This document shows positions 6,709 through 13,503 of a stretch of DNA of 13,503 nucleotides, one piece after another (the stretch's first letter is position 1; each line of letters begins with the position of its first letter). The notes beneath the pieces were generated by a model, which saw only the letters and a list, made by a program, of their open reading frames with translations, was not told the DNA's origin and did not search any database. Position numbers and translations under genes: made by a program. The stretch comes from CAYSPU01 sp964432995. Its GTDB lineage: Bacteria > Verrucomicrobiota > Verrucomicrobiia > Limisphaerales > JAHDYP01. Where the stretch lies: the NCBI GenBank assembly GCA_964432995.1, contig CAYSPU010000161.1, positions 1-13,503 of the forward strand, given 5' to 3'.

Positions 6709-8031
6709 TCACGGGCGTTGTGGCCGTGCGCTCGTGTGGCCGAGCACTTCGATCAATCGTTCCGCCATGCGCCGGGCGCTGAAGTCGCGCCAGACGGCGG
6801 TGTGTCCGGCGTGGGCGAGGGTACGGCGGCGCTCGGGATCGAGAAGGAGGCTCTCGAGGGCGTCCGCCAGGGACCGGGCGTTTCCCGGCTCGCAGAGCAC
6901 GCCGCCGCCGGTGGCCTCGATCAGTTCGGGGAACGCGGACGACCGCGGCTGCACCACCGGAATACCGGCTGCCATCGCCTCGAGCAGATAGAGACCGAAC
7001 GCCTCACTGTAGACGGCGGGGACGGAGAACACGGTGAGTGAACGGAGCATCGAGACCTTGGCGGCGCGGTCGAGGTTGGGATGAAAGGCGACGTCGGCCT
7101 CGGCACCCGCTTGGGCCACCCGCTGTTGCAGCGAGCGGACGAACGGCGCGTCGGCGGGCAGGCAGCCGCCGGCCACGCACAGCCGCACCGCACGCGTCGC
7201 CGGACGCCGCCGCAACTCGAGGAACGCTTCCACAAGGACATCGAGCCCCTTGTCGCGAGTCATCCGGGCCAGATAGCCAACCGTCGGCGCGGCACAATCC
7301 TGTTCGGTGCGGATCGGCCCGCCGAACGGAGCGGGGTAGCCGTCGAGCCGGATGCCATTGGGAACGACGGCGATGCGCTCCGCGCCAAGGTTCAGCCGTC
7401 GTCCCATCAGCTCGGCGAAGTAGCGGCTGGGCGCGATGAACAGGTCGACGTCCGCCGCCCGTTCCGCCAGCGTCTGCCACGCCTGCGTTCGGAACGGCTC
7501 GGGCATGGCGTCGAGAAAGCCGTCTTCGCCCTGGAGATTGCAGACGACTCGTGTGTGGAGGCTGCGTCCGAGAGAACGTGCGAGCCCAATGAGGAGGGCA
7601 TTCGAGAGGAGCACGGCGTCGGGTCGCGGTTGGGTGGCGAGCCAGGCGGAGAGGTTTTCGAGGTCGCGTCGCTGGTTGCCTTCCTCGCCGCGGAGCATCG
7701 AGATGGTGAGATCGGCCACGTCTTTGGCCTGGGTGCCGGCAGCGCGTCCGGCGGCGCGGCGCAGGATCCAGGGTGCGGTCAGCAGGCGGCGCAGTGCGGC
7801 GGGAGCGTGGCGGAACCAGGGGACCTTTTGGTCGAGGTAGACGTTCACTCCACCGAAGAAGACCGGTGTGCCGGCGGTCTGGTCCGGTTCGTCGACGGTG
7901 AGCGGCAGATAGAGCGGCACCATGAGCGCGGTGTGCCCCAGCCGCCGCAGTTCCGTCACCAGGGCGTTGTCGCGGAGGCAATTCCCGCAATACATACCCC
8001 CGGCGCCCGGCGTGATCTGCACGAGGTTCAT
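6709..8031 (-). CDS. Glycosyltransferase family 4 (GT-B fold)
   Basis: This 440-residue cytosolic enzyme should transfer a sugar from a nucleotide-sugar donor to a glycan, lipid or other acceptor. The N-terminal Rossmann domain opens with ITPGAGGMYCGNCLRDNAL (6-24), a variant of the Gly-rich loop carrying two cysteines (C15, C18) in a CxxC. The C-terminal domain holds VVPNGI (222-227), GYLARMTRDKG (252-262, with R257 and K261 in the usual phosphate-binding positions) and the retaining-GT4 E-x7-E motif (E343 to E351 in YSEAFGLYLLE). Length is normal for GT4. The start at 8031 has GGAGG at 8044-8048, 12 nt upstream, and puts the loop at the normal N-terminal position; an upstream ATG at 8082 would add 17 basic residues of no family meaning. 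No other glycan-synthesis gene is adjacent, so donor and acceptor remain open. Confidence 0.88.
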   Translation of the reverse strand: MNLVQITPGAGGMYCGNCLRDNALVTELRRLGHTALMVPLYLPLTVDEPDQTAGTPVFFGGVNVYLDQKVPWFRHAPAALRRLLTAPWILRRAAGRAAGTQAKDVADLTISMLRGEEGNQRRDLENLSAWLATQPRPDAVLLSNALLIGLARSLGRSLHTRVVCNLQGEDGFLDAMPEPFRTQAWQTLAERAADVDLFIAPSRYFAELMGRRLNLGAERIAVVPNGIRLDGYPAPFGGPIRTEQDCAAPTVGYLARMTRDKGLDVLVEAFLELRRRPATRAVRLCVAGGCLPADAPFVRSLQQRVAQAGAEADVAFHPNLDRAAKVSMLRSLTVFSVPAVYSEAFGLYLLEAMAAGIPVVQPRSSAFPELIEATGGGVLCEPGNARSLADALESLLLDPERRRTLAHAGHTAVWRDFSARRMAERLIEVLGHTSARPQRP

Positions 8032-8043
8032 GGGTGGGCTGGA

Positions 8044-8048
8044 CCTCC
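8044..8048 (-). promoter_or_regulatory. Shine-Dalgarno GGAGG of the glycosyltransferase
   Basis: The minus strand reads GGAGG followed by 12 nt and ATG. It decides the start at 8031 over the in-frame ATG at 8082. The spacing is slightly long. Confidence 0.5.
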
Positions 8049-8188
8049 GTGATTTGGACACGCGTTGCGGCCATGACCGCACCGAAGGTGGGGCGCGACC
8101 TCCGGGCGCGCCGCAAACAAGTCATTTGTCATCATGCTCTCGCGGCGCCCTCGGAGAGGTCGCCCTACCTGATACTGACGGTTCATCG

Positions 8189-8205
8189 AAGGCAGCACCT
8201 GCCTT
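8189..8205 (-). terminator. 7-bp hairpin after the beta-propeller gene
   Basis: AAGGCAG (8189-8195), a 3-nt loop and CTGCCTT (8199-8205) form a perfect stem about 30 nt downstream of the minus-strand propeller stop. No U-tract follows, so it is only a candidate terminator. The remainder of the 8032-8234 gap shows no gene. Confidence 0.4.
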
Positions 8206-8234
8206 GACAGCGCCTGCAGAATCCCTCCGCCCGG

Positions 8235-9446
8235 CTACTGGTCCTTTGCTCCGAAGGCGTACACGTTGCCGTCTTCGGACCCGATCACCAGCCGGCCCTC
8301 GACCACGGCCGGCGAGGCGCTCACCGGTTCGCCGATCTCGAACGACCAGAGCTCCTTCCCGTCCGCCAGCCGCACCAGGTAAACCCGGCCATCGTCCGAG
8401 CCAAACACCACCTTGTCTCCGGCCACCACTGGCGAACTGTCCACTTTTCCCCGGGTCTGAAACTGCCACACCACACTCCCGTCGTCGCGACGCAGGCAAT
8501 GCAGCCGTCTATCGCGTCCCCCCACCAACACGCGGTCCTTGGTCACGGCGGGTGAGGAGAAGTAGGGGAAATTCTTGTCGCGGAAAGTCCAAAGCCGCTT
8601 CCCGGCGTCGAGGTCCACGCAGAGAAACTCGTTTTCGTAGTGACCGACATAGGCCCGGCCCTCCGTCAGCGCCACCGAGGCCGCAATGTACGCGCCGGCC
8701 TCCACCTCCTTCACCTTCTGGCCGTCCGCCAATCGGATCACGTGCAGAATTGCGTCGCAGCCGCCAAACACCGTCCGGCCCGCATCGACCGCGGGTGAGC
8801 CGTTGATGTAGTTGCCGGTCTCGTACACCCAGTTGCTCTTGCCCGTGGCAGCGTCCACACAGTGCAGCTTGAAATCGTAGCTCCCCACCAACACCCGGTT
8901 CGCCGCACCGTCCCCAGCCTGCACCCAATTCGGCGAGCCCAGAATCTTGTCGCCCGTGGCGTACTTCCACACGAGCTCGCCGCTCTTGGCGTCCAAGGCA
9001 TACAGAACTCCGTCATCGCCCCCGTAATACACCCGGCCTTCCATGACCAGCGGCGAAGACTCGATGACTTCGCCGCCCGTGTACTCCCAGACCTTAGTGC
9101 CATCCGCCAAGCGCAGGGCGTAGAGCTTGCCGTTCCCCGAGCCCACATAGACGCGGTCGCCAACGATGGCCGCCGAGGACTTCACCGGACCACCGGTTGC
9201 GAACGTCCAGAGACGGCTCGGCTTGTCCGGCACTTGGGCGTCCGTCACCCCGAGCAGCGCCGGACCGCCGCGGAACATCGGCCAATCCTTGGCGCCGGCC
9301 CGCACTCCGGAGGTGGTCGCCAGAGCCAGCACCGTCGCCAATACCCAGCCGCACCAGGACGCAACGAGAGCGCCGACGTGGCCGGACACCGCCCCAGGAG
9401 CGCGACCCGTCTCGGGTTGCAGCAGCCACGAGGGGCGGGAAGGCAT
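8235..9446 (-). CDS. Exported PQQ-like/BamB-type beta-propeller protein
   Basis: From the ATG at 9446 this is a 403-residue protein with a hydrophobic export segment at about 25-45 (VASWCGWVLATVLALA) and a mature start near GAKDWPMFRGG. The rest is a regular array of about 40-residue blades, with strand-ending tryptophans at 80, 120, 160, 206, 286, 327 and 367 and a degenerate blade near 246. Each blade repeats V[YFV]xGSxDGxLYALxxxDGxxxW, as in PQQ-binding-like/YncE/BamB proteins, making a seven- or eight-bladed propeller. Enzymatic quinoprotein dehydrogenase activity is not indicated: the protein is short and I see no vicinal cysteine pair. A scaffold or binding role in the periplasm or outer membrane is more likely. 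The start is uncertain. A GTG at 9389 gives a tidier signal peptide and follows a GGGG; an ATG at 9593 has GGTGAT upstream but reads through palindromic sequence. Confidence 0.82.
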   Translation of the reverse strand: MPSRPSWLLQPETGRAPGAVSGHVGALVASWCGWVLATVLALATTSGVRAGAKDWPMFRGGPALLGVTDAQVPDKPSRLWTFATGGPVKSSAAIVGDRVYVGSGNGKLYALRLADGTKVWEYTGGEVIESSPLVMEGRVYYGGDDGVLYALDAKSGELVWKYATGDKILGSPNWVQAGDGAANRVLVGSYDFKLHCVDAATGKSNWVYETGNYINGSPAVDAGRTVFGGCDAILHVIRLADGQKVKEVEAGAYIAASVALTEGRAYVGHYENEFLCVDLDAGKRLWTFRDKNFPYFSSPAVTKDRVLVGGRDRRLHCLRRDDGSVVWQFQTRGKVDSSPVVAGDKVVFGSDDGRVYLVRLADGKELWSFEIGEPVSASPAVVEGRLVIGSEDGNVYAFGAKDQ

Positions 9447-9483
9447 CGATGGTTCGGGAGTTCGTCCGGCAGATGAGGCTGCT

Positions 9484-9532
9484 GCCCGCCGGGACGGCGG
9501 GCGCTCCGGAGCGCTGTAGTCAGACGCCCGCC
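9484..9532. repeat. Palindromic cluster at the 5' end of the propeller gene
   Basis: An 8-bp perfect stem with a 3-nt loop (GCCCGCCG 9484-9491 / CGGCGGGC 9495-9502) abuts a perfect 14-bp palindrome GCGCTCCGGAGCGC (9501-9514). GGCGGGCG (9496-9503) can instead pair with CGCCCGCC (9525-9532), so alternative folds are possible. It resembles a REP-like intergenic element. Confidence 0.6.
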
Positions 9533-9650
9533 ATTCCAAACGGCGCCGCTCGCTCCTTGCGCGCTTACGGGGATGGACTCGCTGCGTTCTCATAAATCAC
9601 CATGACGAAGCAGCCCGCGGCTGCGATTCCTCACCACACTATTGTGCGGT

Positions 9651-9686
9651 TCCGGGCATTTCGCAAACCGCGAAACCGGACCCGGA
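9651..9686. repeat. Compound hairpin
   Basis: An outer stem TCCGGG (9651-9656) / CCCGGA (9681-9686) encloses an inner 6-bp stem TTTCGC (9659-9664) / GCGAAA (9670-9675) with loop AAACC. It lies about 220 nt past the glycosidase-like stop, too far for a simple terminator, and its function is unknown. Confidence 0.5.
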
Positions 9687-9908
9687 TCCTCGCCTCAGTG
9701 GCGCAGAGGGTTCGGTCGTCCCCGGTCCACGCGCGGTTTTCGCCCCTGCGGACGCACGCTCTGTCGGCTCCGGGAGGCCCGCCAGCGCGCAAACCGGTCC
9801 CGGGGTCGCAGCAGCAACGAGAGACCTCGAGACCCTCGAAGGTCCGACCCGGCGTCCGCCGACCGGCGCGCCGGCGTGTTGCCGACCAGAAGAACGTGAT
9901 TCCTGACA

Positions 9909-12601
9909 TCATCGGCTCCATACCGTCTGGCGCGGCACGCGCAGCGTCTCGCCTCGAAACACGAGTTCCTCTGCCCCGAAACCGTGATAGATGCGCACCT
10001 TCCGCGACCTCGCCAGCGACCGACCATCCAGACTGCGCAGCGTGAACAAGGCCCCGTCGGGATACTCGCGCCCACCCCATCGTGTGGCGTGAAAGGCAAC
10101 GTACGTCGGCGACTCGACCAGGAAACCGTAGGTCGGAAGCCGGACTTCACCCCCGAGCTCGGACCGGGCGGTCCAGTCGCCGACTCCACGATGAATCAGG
10201 ACGCGCACGGCGTCCTTCCCCTCGCCAAACACCGAGCGCTGGACCGTCCGATCGGGCGTGACGAATTCGTGTCGGGTCATCCCCACGGCCGCGGTGAGTT
10301 CGTTGAGCGGCGACAGGATTTCGTGCGTGTTTTTGACAAACCGGTCGAACGCGTGAAGGCCTTCAGTCCAGCCGCGGTCACCCCGCACGAACAGGGCGGG
10401 GTCGCCTGCCGGTTCGGGCGCGGTTTCCGTCGCGGGCTCGAACGTGACCCGATCGTCCGCGATCTGGAGGCGCCCGATGCGGCAGCTCCGGTCGTTGTTC
10501 CGGGCACCGAGGAACACGGCGCGTTCGCCATGGGACGGCTGGAAGAGGCCGACGCGAACGTCGAAGGCACCGCTGAGCCCCGGGGGCACCGTGATGGTGA
10601 AGGGCCCCTGGCGCACGGTGCCGATCGACCAACGGGACGTCGGCGGGGACGGCTCGTGATCGTTCTGAACCGGATGGCCCGCGTCGGGTCGGTGAAGTGG
10701 ACGAACACGCGCCAGTCCTGGGGAACCGGTTTGCGGACGAGCCACTCGTAGGCAATCTGGAACTGGCGCGGACCGGCCGACGCGAAGTCCACCGCCCGGA
10801 CCTGCAGGGCCAGCGGTTCCGACGACCCCGCGCCGGACTTCCAATAGAGGTGAGCGGGGACGTTGTGGTAGTGCAGCGGGCGCCCGATGAGCACGTGATG
10901 CAACACGTAGTCCGCCGCCCCCGCCGGGTCGTAGCCGTACTTGCCGTAGAGAGCAATACAGTCGCCATACACCAACTCGAACAGCGGAACGACCGCCGCG
11001 CCCAACTTCGCCGTCAGACCCGCGTCATGGTAATACCCGCCGCTCACCCCCGTCAGGCCCTCGAAGAAATCCGCATGTGGCACGGCCCATTCGCGGCCGC
11101 ACTCGCTGCCGAAGCTGCCAAACAGCTCGCGCGCGTAGTCGGAGATCGCCTGCTTCCAGCGCATGTCGTCCCCATACGTCAGCGGATGCTGCGGGTCGTA
11201 ACATTCCTGCAGCCCGGCCGCATAGGTGGTGTCGATGAAATAGCTGTCCGCCTGCGTCAGCCGCTGAACCGCAGGCAGGTTCTGGGGACGACGGGCGAGT
11301 TCGACGGCCATTTGCGAGCACGTGAGGTAGCAGACGCCGCCGGCCCAATGACCGCCTTTCGCCAGGCTGCCGTCCGGGTGTTTCATGATGAAGCGCTCGT
11401 CCCACGACGGTGCGTCCCGGTACATGTCCTGGTAGTTGTCGTGGAGACAAAAGAGATAGCCCAAGGCCCGCACCCGGCGGCTGCACTCCGCCAGGCCGGC
11501 GTCGCCACCGCACTCCGGGGCCGCCGGCAAAATGTCCGGATGCTGGTTGTCATAACCCCGGTGGATCCACCCCCCAAGAACGAACAACACCCGCTCCATC
11601 TCAAGATCGTTGCGCAGGTGCGCCGCCACCTGCGCCGCCTCGTCGAACGTCCAGTTCAAGCGCACCGATTCCTCCTTCGAACTGTCCTCATTCATCCGCC
11701 GGTCCAGCACACTCCAGAGCTTGTAGTTCGAAGCGCCAAAATACCTGGCGCGATGCGGATGCCCACGGAGCTTCTCCGCCCACGGGACGCGCCACCCCTT
11801 CTCCTCCGCCACCTTCCGATAGGCCTGCGCGATCGCGTTGTGGTCGCCGCGCCCCAGCGGCTGGATCCGAAATGCGCGCGCGGACTTCCGCAGCTCGAGC
11901 GACACCGCCACGACCTGCTTTCCGGGGACCCCGACCAGATTCGTCGCCGCGCTGCGAACGTCCGCCGCGACGTAGGGATCGCTCCAGGTCACCAATGCCG
12001 CCGCGCCCCTCTTCAGAACACCCAGCATCGCCTGGTGGCAACCTTCGTAGGCGTAGGTATTGAACCGATGCTGAAACGTCAGCCCGCTGTCGGCGGGAAT
12101 CCATAAGCCTTCGCGCACCGGCACCAGGACCGCCCCCGCCTCCGCGTCCGTCACCCACAACGCGTCGTCCAGCAACCGCACCGACTCCACCGCCAGCCCC
12201 GGCGCCGCCTCGTAGCTCACCGCCAGAGCTTCACCGCGCTCCACCGCCTCGACCGCGACCCGCAGCCAACGCTCCGCCGGCGCGCTCGCATGGCGGAAGA
12301 CCGCTTCCATTCGCTTCGCCGCCGAGCGCACTTCACCGCCCCTCAGCTCCCAGCGCTGCGTCCCGCCATCGATCCTTACCACCGCCTCGCCGAAGCGCGC
12401 CCGGAATGGACTCGACCGCCAGGCCACCTCCGACCGCAGGTCGGTGAGCTGAAACGAGCCGTCCGTGGGCGACAGCGCGAAGTGGAAGAAGGACGTGGCG
12501 AGTTCGGCGGGAGCAGCCAGCACTGCCCCGGCGACGAGGGCTCCCAGCAATCCCGTCAACCGGCCGAACGGCGCGGTGCCAAAAGCGAATCGGGTGTTCA
12601 T
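9909..12601 (-). pseudogene. Secreted glycosidase-like protein (TIM barrel, DUF5696/GH101-type resemblance), interrupted by one frameshift
   Basis: Reading from the ATG at 12601, frame one gives 639 sensible residues down to base 10685; the gene then continues one frame over for 258 more residues to the stop at 9909, about 897 in all. Residues 1-32 form a signal peptide (core LTGLLGALVAGAVLAAPA). About 33-280 is a predicted beta-rich N-terminal domain. About 285-590 resembles the barrel of DUF5696/GH101-like glycosidases: CLHDNYQDMY (385-394), YFIDTTY (454-460, D457 a candidate nucleophile) and FGSECGREWAVPHADFFEG (497-515, E500 or E504 a candidate acid/base). The remainder is C-terminal beta domains, including LSPLNELTAAVGMTRHEF in the second frame. 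If left uncorrected, frame one runs on to 10277 as an Arg/Ser/Pro-rich tail typical of wrong-frame reading. No Shine-Dalgarno is evident at the start. The exact family is from memory. It may be a real recent pseudogene or a one-base sequence error. Confidence 0.75.
10680..10690 (-). other. Frameshift site in the glycosidase-like gene
   Basis: The minus strand reads GACCCGACGCGG. Frame one ends sensibly at ...VFVHFTDP and the neighbouring frame resumes at DAGHPVQNDHEP; restoring one G (GACCCGGACGCGG) would join them into one continuous motif. The change is equivalent to a single-base deletion. There is no slippery heptamer, so programmed frameshifting is not suggested. Confidence 0.8.
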
Positions 12602-12669
12602 CGCGGAGTGGTTATTCAGCGGCAGTCTACAGACTCATGTTCGCTGTGCAACCGCCCGCGAAGAGGAAT

Positions 12670-12744
12670 TGGCGACCCTACGGGGATTCGAACCCCGGCC
12701 GCCACCGTGAAAGGGTGGTGTCCTAACCACTAGACGATAGGGTC
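12670..12744 (-). tRNA. tRNA-Glu (anticodon UUC)
   Basis: The minus strand folds as a full cloverleaf: acceptor GACCCTA / TAGGGTC, D-arm GTCTAGTGGTTAGGAC, anticodon stem CCACC / GGTGG with loop CTTTCAC giving anticodon TTC (12709-12711), and T-arm CGGGG-TTCGAAT-CCCCG. The discriminator is G (12673), and the CCA end is encoded (12670-12672). G73 and the A-C-C-A-C-C/UUC anticodon arm fit glutamate tRNA. It is 75 nt including CCA. It is transcribed toward the glycosidase-like gene, whose start is 68 nt away. A strong promoter lies directly upstream. Confidence 0.96.
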
Positions 12745-12759
12745 GCTAGCAGGTGGGGC

Positions 12760-12787
12760 AATATAGGCAGGAAGGAGGGGTTGTCAC
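12760..12787 (-). promoter_or_regulatory. Sigma-70-type promoter of tRNA-Glu
   Basis: On the minus strand GTGACA (12787-12782, five of six matches to TTGACA) is followed by a 16-bp spacer and TATATT (12765-12760, five of six matches to TATAAT). The -10 box ends 15 nt before the first tRNA base, leaving a leader of several nucleotides, as usual for tRNA genes. Confidence 0.65.
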
Positions 12788-13035
12788 GCCGAAAAGGCAG
12801 CCGAAAAGGCGGCCTTCAGGGGCATTTCGTCTGACTTGCGCCCAGTGGTCCATTAGCGCTCAGGCGCTGCGCAGAGGGCTCCGCAGAGTACCGGCGCGCC
12901 GGCAACAGGCGTTCTCCGGCGCCGGAGGCTCTACGGGGCTCAAATCTCGAGTTGGCTCATTTGCAGGGGAGGCATCGGAAGCGCGGCGGATCCAATGCCT
13001 GGTCCCGCCAGACCCCGTCTCCTGGAGAGGGGACC
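12788..13035. other. Gene-free region between tRNA promoter and transposase fragment
   Basis: No credible gene is seen. The region holds an 11-bp direct repeat GCCGAAAAGGC (12788-12798 and 12800-12810) just upstream of the tRNA -35 box, and two perfect palindromes: CCGGCGCGCCGG (12891-12902) and CTCCGGCGCCGGAG (12914-12927). The stretch 12955-13035 resembles an intergenic repeat I recall from verrucomicrobial genomes, but only one copy is in view. Confidence 0.5.
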
Positions 13036-13090
13036 CTCACCATCGGTTGCGGCTGATGAGTTGAATCTTCTGCGGATTGGTCAGCTTGCG
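13036..13090. repeat. 55-bp direct repeat, copy A
   Basis: It is identical, base for base, to 13449-13503. It encodes the last 17 residues and stop of the transposase (RKLTNPQKIQLISRNRW). The sequences diverge immediately beyond CTCACC on the left side. Confidence 0.95.
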
Positions 13091-13456
13091 GCGCCAGCCG
13101 GGAAAGGTGCGCGCTTGAGTTTTCCCGCGATGTTTCTGGAGTTCGAAGAGCCCCAAAACGAGGTTCCGCAAGGTGGCCATCACGTAGGCTCGAGTGCGTC
13201 CGCTGATTTGGGAGGCGTCCTCGCCCAAGCTGACATCGCGGCGGTGATGGGCTCCGTTCTCGATGGCCGCCCAATGGTCGCGAATCAAGCCGAGCAGTTG
13301 GGGGGCGCGGTATTGCTCCGGGGCAGCGCTGGTGCAGTAGAAGCTGTATTCCTCAAATTCCTTGATGACCTTGCCTTGCCGGAGCTGTTGCTGCTGCCGC
13401 CACACGGCCAGGAACTGCCGGAATACAAAGGGACGGGTCTTTAGAATGCTCACCAT
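13037..13456 (-). pseudogene. ISAs1 family transposase, C-terminal fragment
   Basis: The open frame is 139 residues, against roughly 370-430 for complete ISAs1 transposases. It keeps the C-terminal hallmark HWAAIENGAHHRRDVSLGED (61-80): the IEN glutamate (E66) is the last acid of the DDE triad. ATLRNLVLGL (94-103) follows. The usual motif is HWGIENGLHH, so one residue is inserted here. The first two catalytic aspartates are missing, so the product cannot transpose DNA. The ATG at 13456 is fortuitous: it lies across the CGATGGTGA end of the upstream copy, and true homology should start only after the junction near 13449. Confidence 0.75.
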
Positions 13457-13503
13457 CGGTTGCGGCTGATGAGTTGAATCTTCTGCGGATTGGTCAGCTT
13501 GCG
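13449..13503. repeat. 55-bp direct repeat, copy B (continues past the window edge)
   Basis: It is a perfect match to 13036-13090, offset by 413 bp, and is cut by the end of the window, so its true length is unknown. Confidence 0.95.
13450..13503 (-). pseudogene. Second ISAs1-type transposase, last 17 residues (partial)
   Basis: The frame ends RKLTNPQKIQLISRNRW-stop, identical to the end of the neighbouring fragment. The rest of this copy lies beyond the window, so it may belong to an intact element or to another fragment. Confidence 0.65.

Larger units (their letters stand above)
9447..9908. other. Non-coding or uncertain region between the propeller and the glycosidase-like gene
   Basis: About 460 bp separate the chosen propeller start from the glycosidase-like stop. 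The first part (9484-9532) is a nest of palindromes. Further right are a compound hairpin (9651-9686) and a 12-bp palindrome CCGGCGCGCCGG (9863-9874). Open frames in both strands here are short, arginine/proline-rich and unlike any family I know, so I call no gene. If the propeller really starts at 9593, bases 9447-9593 would be its N-terminal extension. Confidence 0.55.
13036..13503 (-). mobile_element. Truncated ISAs1-like insertion sequence with duplicated transposase end
   Basis: The region carries the 3' third of an ISAs1-type transposase gene on the minus strand, followed at the window edge by a second copy of the same gene end. No terminal inverted repeats or target-site duplication can be recognised; at least one copy is clearly incomplete because its 5' part is replaced by the end of the other copy. 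Confidence 0.7.

Noticed and set aside
8204..8209. Perfect TTGACA on the plus strand
   Set aside because: It faces the 3' end of the minus-strand propeller gene with no plus-strand gene to serve, and part of it belongs to a hairpin arm.
9602..10045. 147-residue plus-strand open frame in the gap and beyond
   Set aside because: Arg/Pro-rich composition, runs into the antisense of the glycosidase-like gene, no ribosome-binding site or family resemblance.
10277..10684. C-terminal tail of frame one of the glycosidase-like gene
   Set aside because: After base 10685 this frame is Arg/Ser/Pro-rich, while the adjacent frame carries conserved-looking beta-domain sequence.
12670..12744. tRNA-Glu as an integration (att) site for an island
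   Set aside because: No second copy of the tRNA 3' end, integrase or island-like base change is visible in the window.
12957..13274. 105-residue minus-strand open frame beside the transposase fragment
   Set aside because: It overlaps the transposase frame and reads through intergenic repeat-like sequence; composition is that of a shadow.

Overview
The window is GC-rich (roughly two thirds G+C) and looks like a chromosomal segment from a Verrucomicrobiota/Planctomycetota-type bacterium, probably close to Limisphaerales/Pedosphaera. That assignment is inferred from the gene families (MtaA-type methyltransferase pair, LamG-like secreted protein, PQQ-type propeller, GGMYCGNC-type glycosyltransferase, large secreted glycosidase-like protein) and from intergenic repeats resembling ones I remember from such genomes. 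No 16S rRNA or phylogenetic marker is present.

Layout. Plus strand, 1-1119: the end of one uroporphyrinogen-decarboxylase-like (URO-D) protein, overlapping by 4 bp a complete URO-D/MtaA-like protein with an intact HxC...C zinc site. These are probably a corrinoid-linked methyl-transfer pair whose partners lie upstream of the window. A convergent gap (1120-1240) holds a perfect 22-bp inverted repeat. Everything else is on the minus strand. Reading right to left in coordinates: a truncated ISAs1-like transposase with a duplicated end (13036-13503); tRNA-Glu(UUC) with a good promoter (12670-12787); a secreted glycosidase-like gene broken by one frameshift (12601-9909); an exported PQQ/BamB-like beta-propeller (9446-8235); a GT4 glycosyltransferase (8031-6709); an ABC ATPase coupled by a 4-bp overlap to a 1195-residue ten-helix permease (6365-2071); and a small exported LamG/GH16-like protein (1891-1241).

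Function. The ABC pair is a MacB/LolCDE/YbbAP-type (type VII) system, expected to act on an envelope substrate rather than transport across both membranes. The LamG-like protein, the propeller and the glycosidase-like protein are all predicted to be exported, fitting a glycan-handling envelope lifestyle. Apart from the URO-D pair and the ABC pair, the genes look like separate transcription units divided by structured or repeat-filled gaps.

I found no CRISPR array, phage, toxin-antitoxin, secondary-metabolite cluster or clear new defence system. The strongest points for a second look are the single-base frameshift in the glycosidase-like gene, the apparent 413-bp tandem duplication of a transposase 3' end, and the mosaic of several short repeats in one 340-bp gap.
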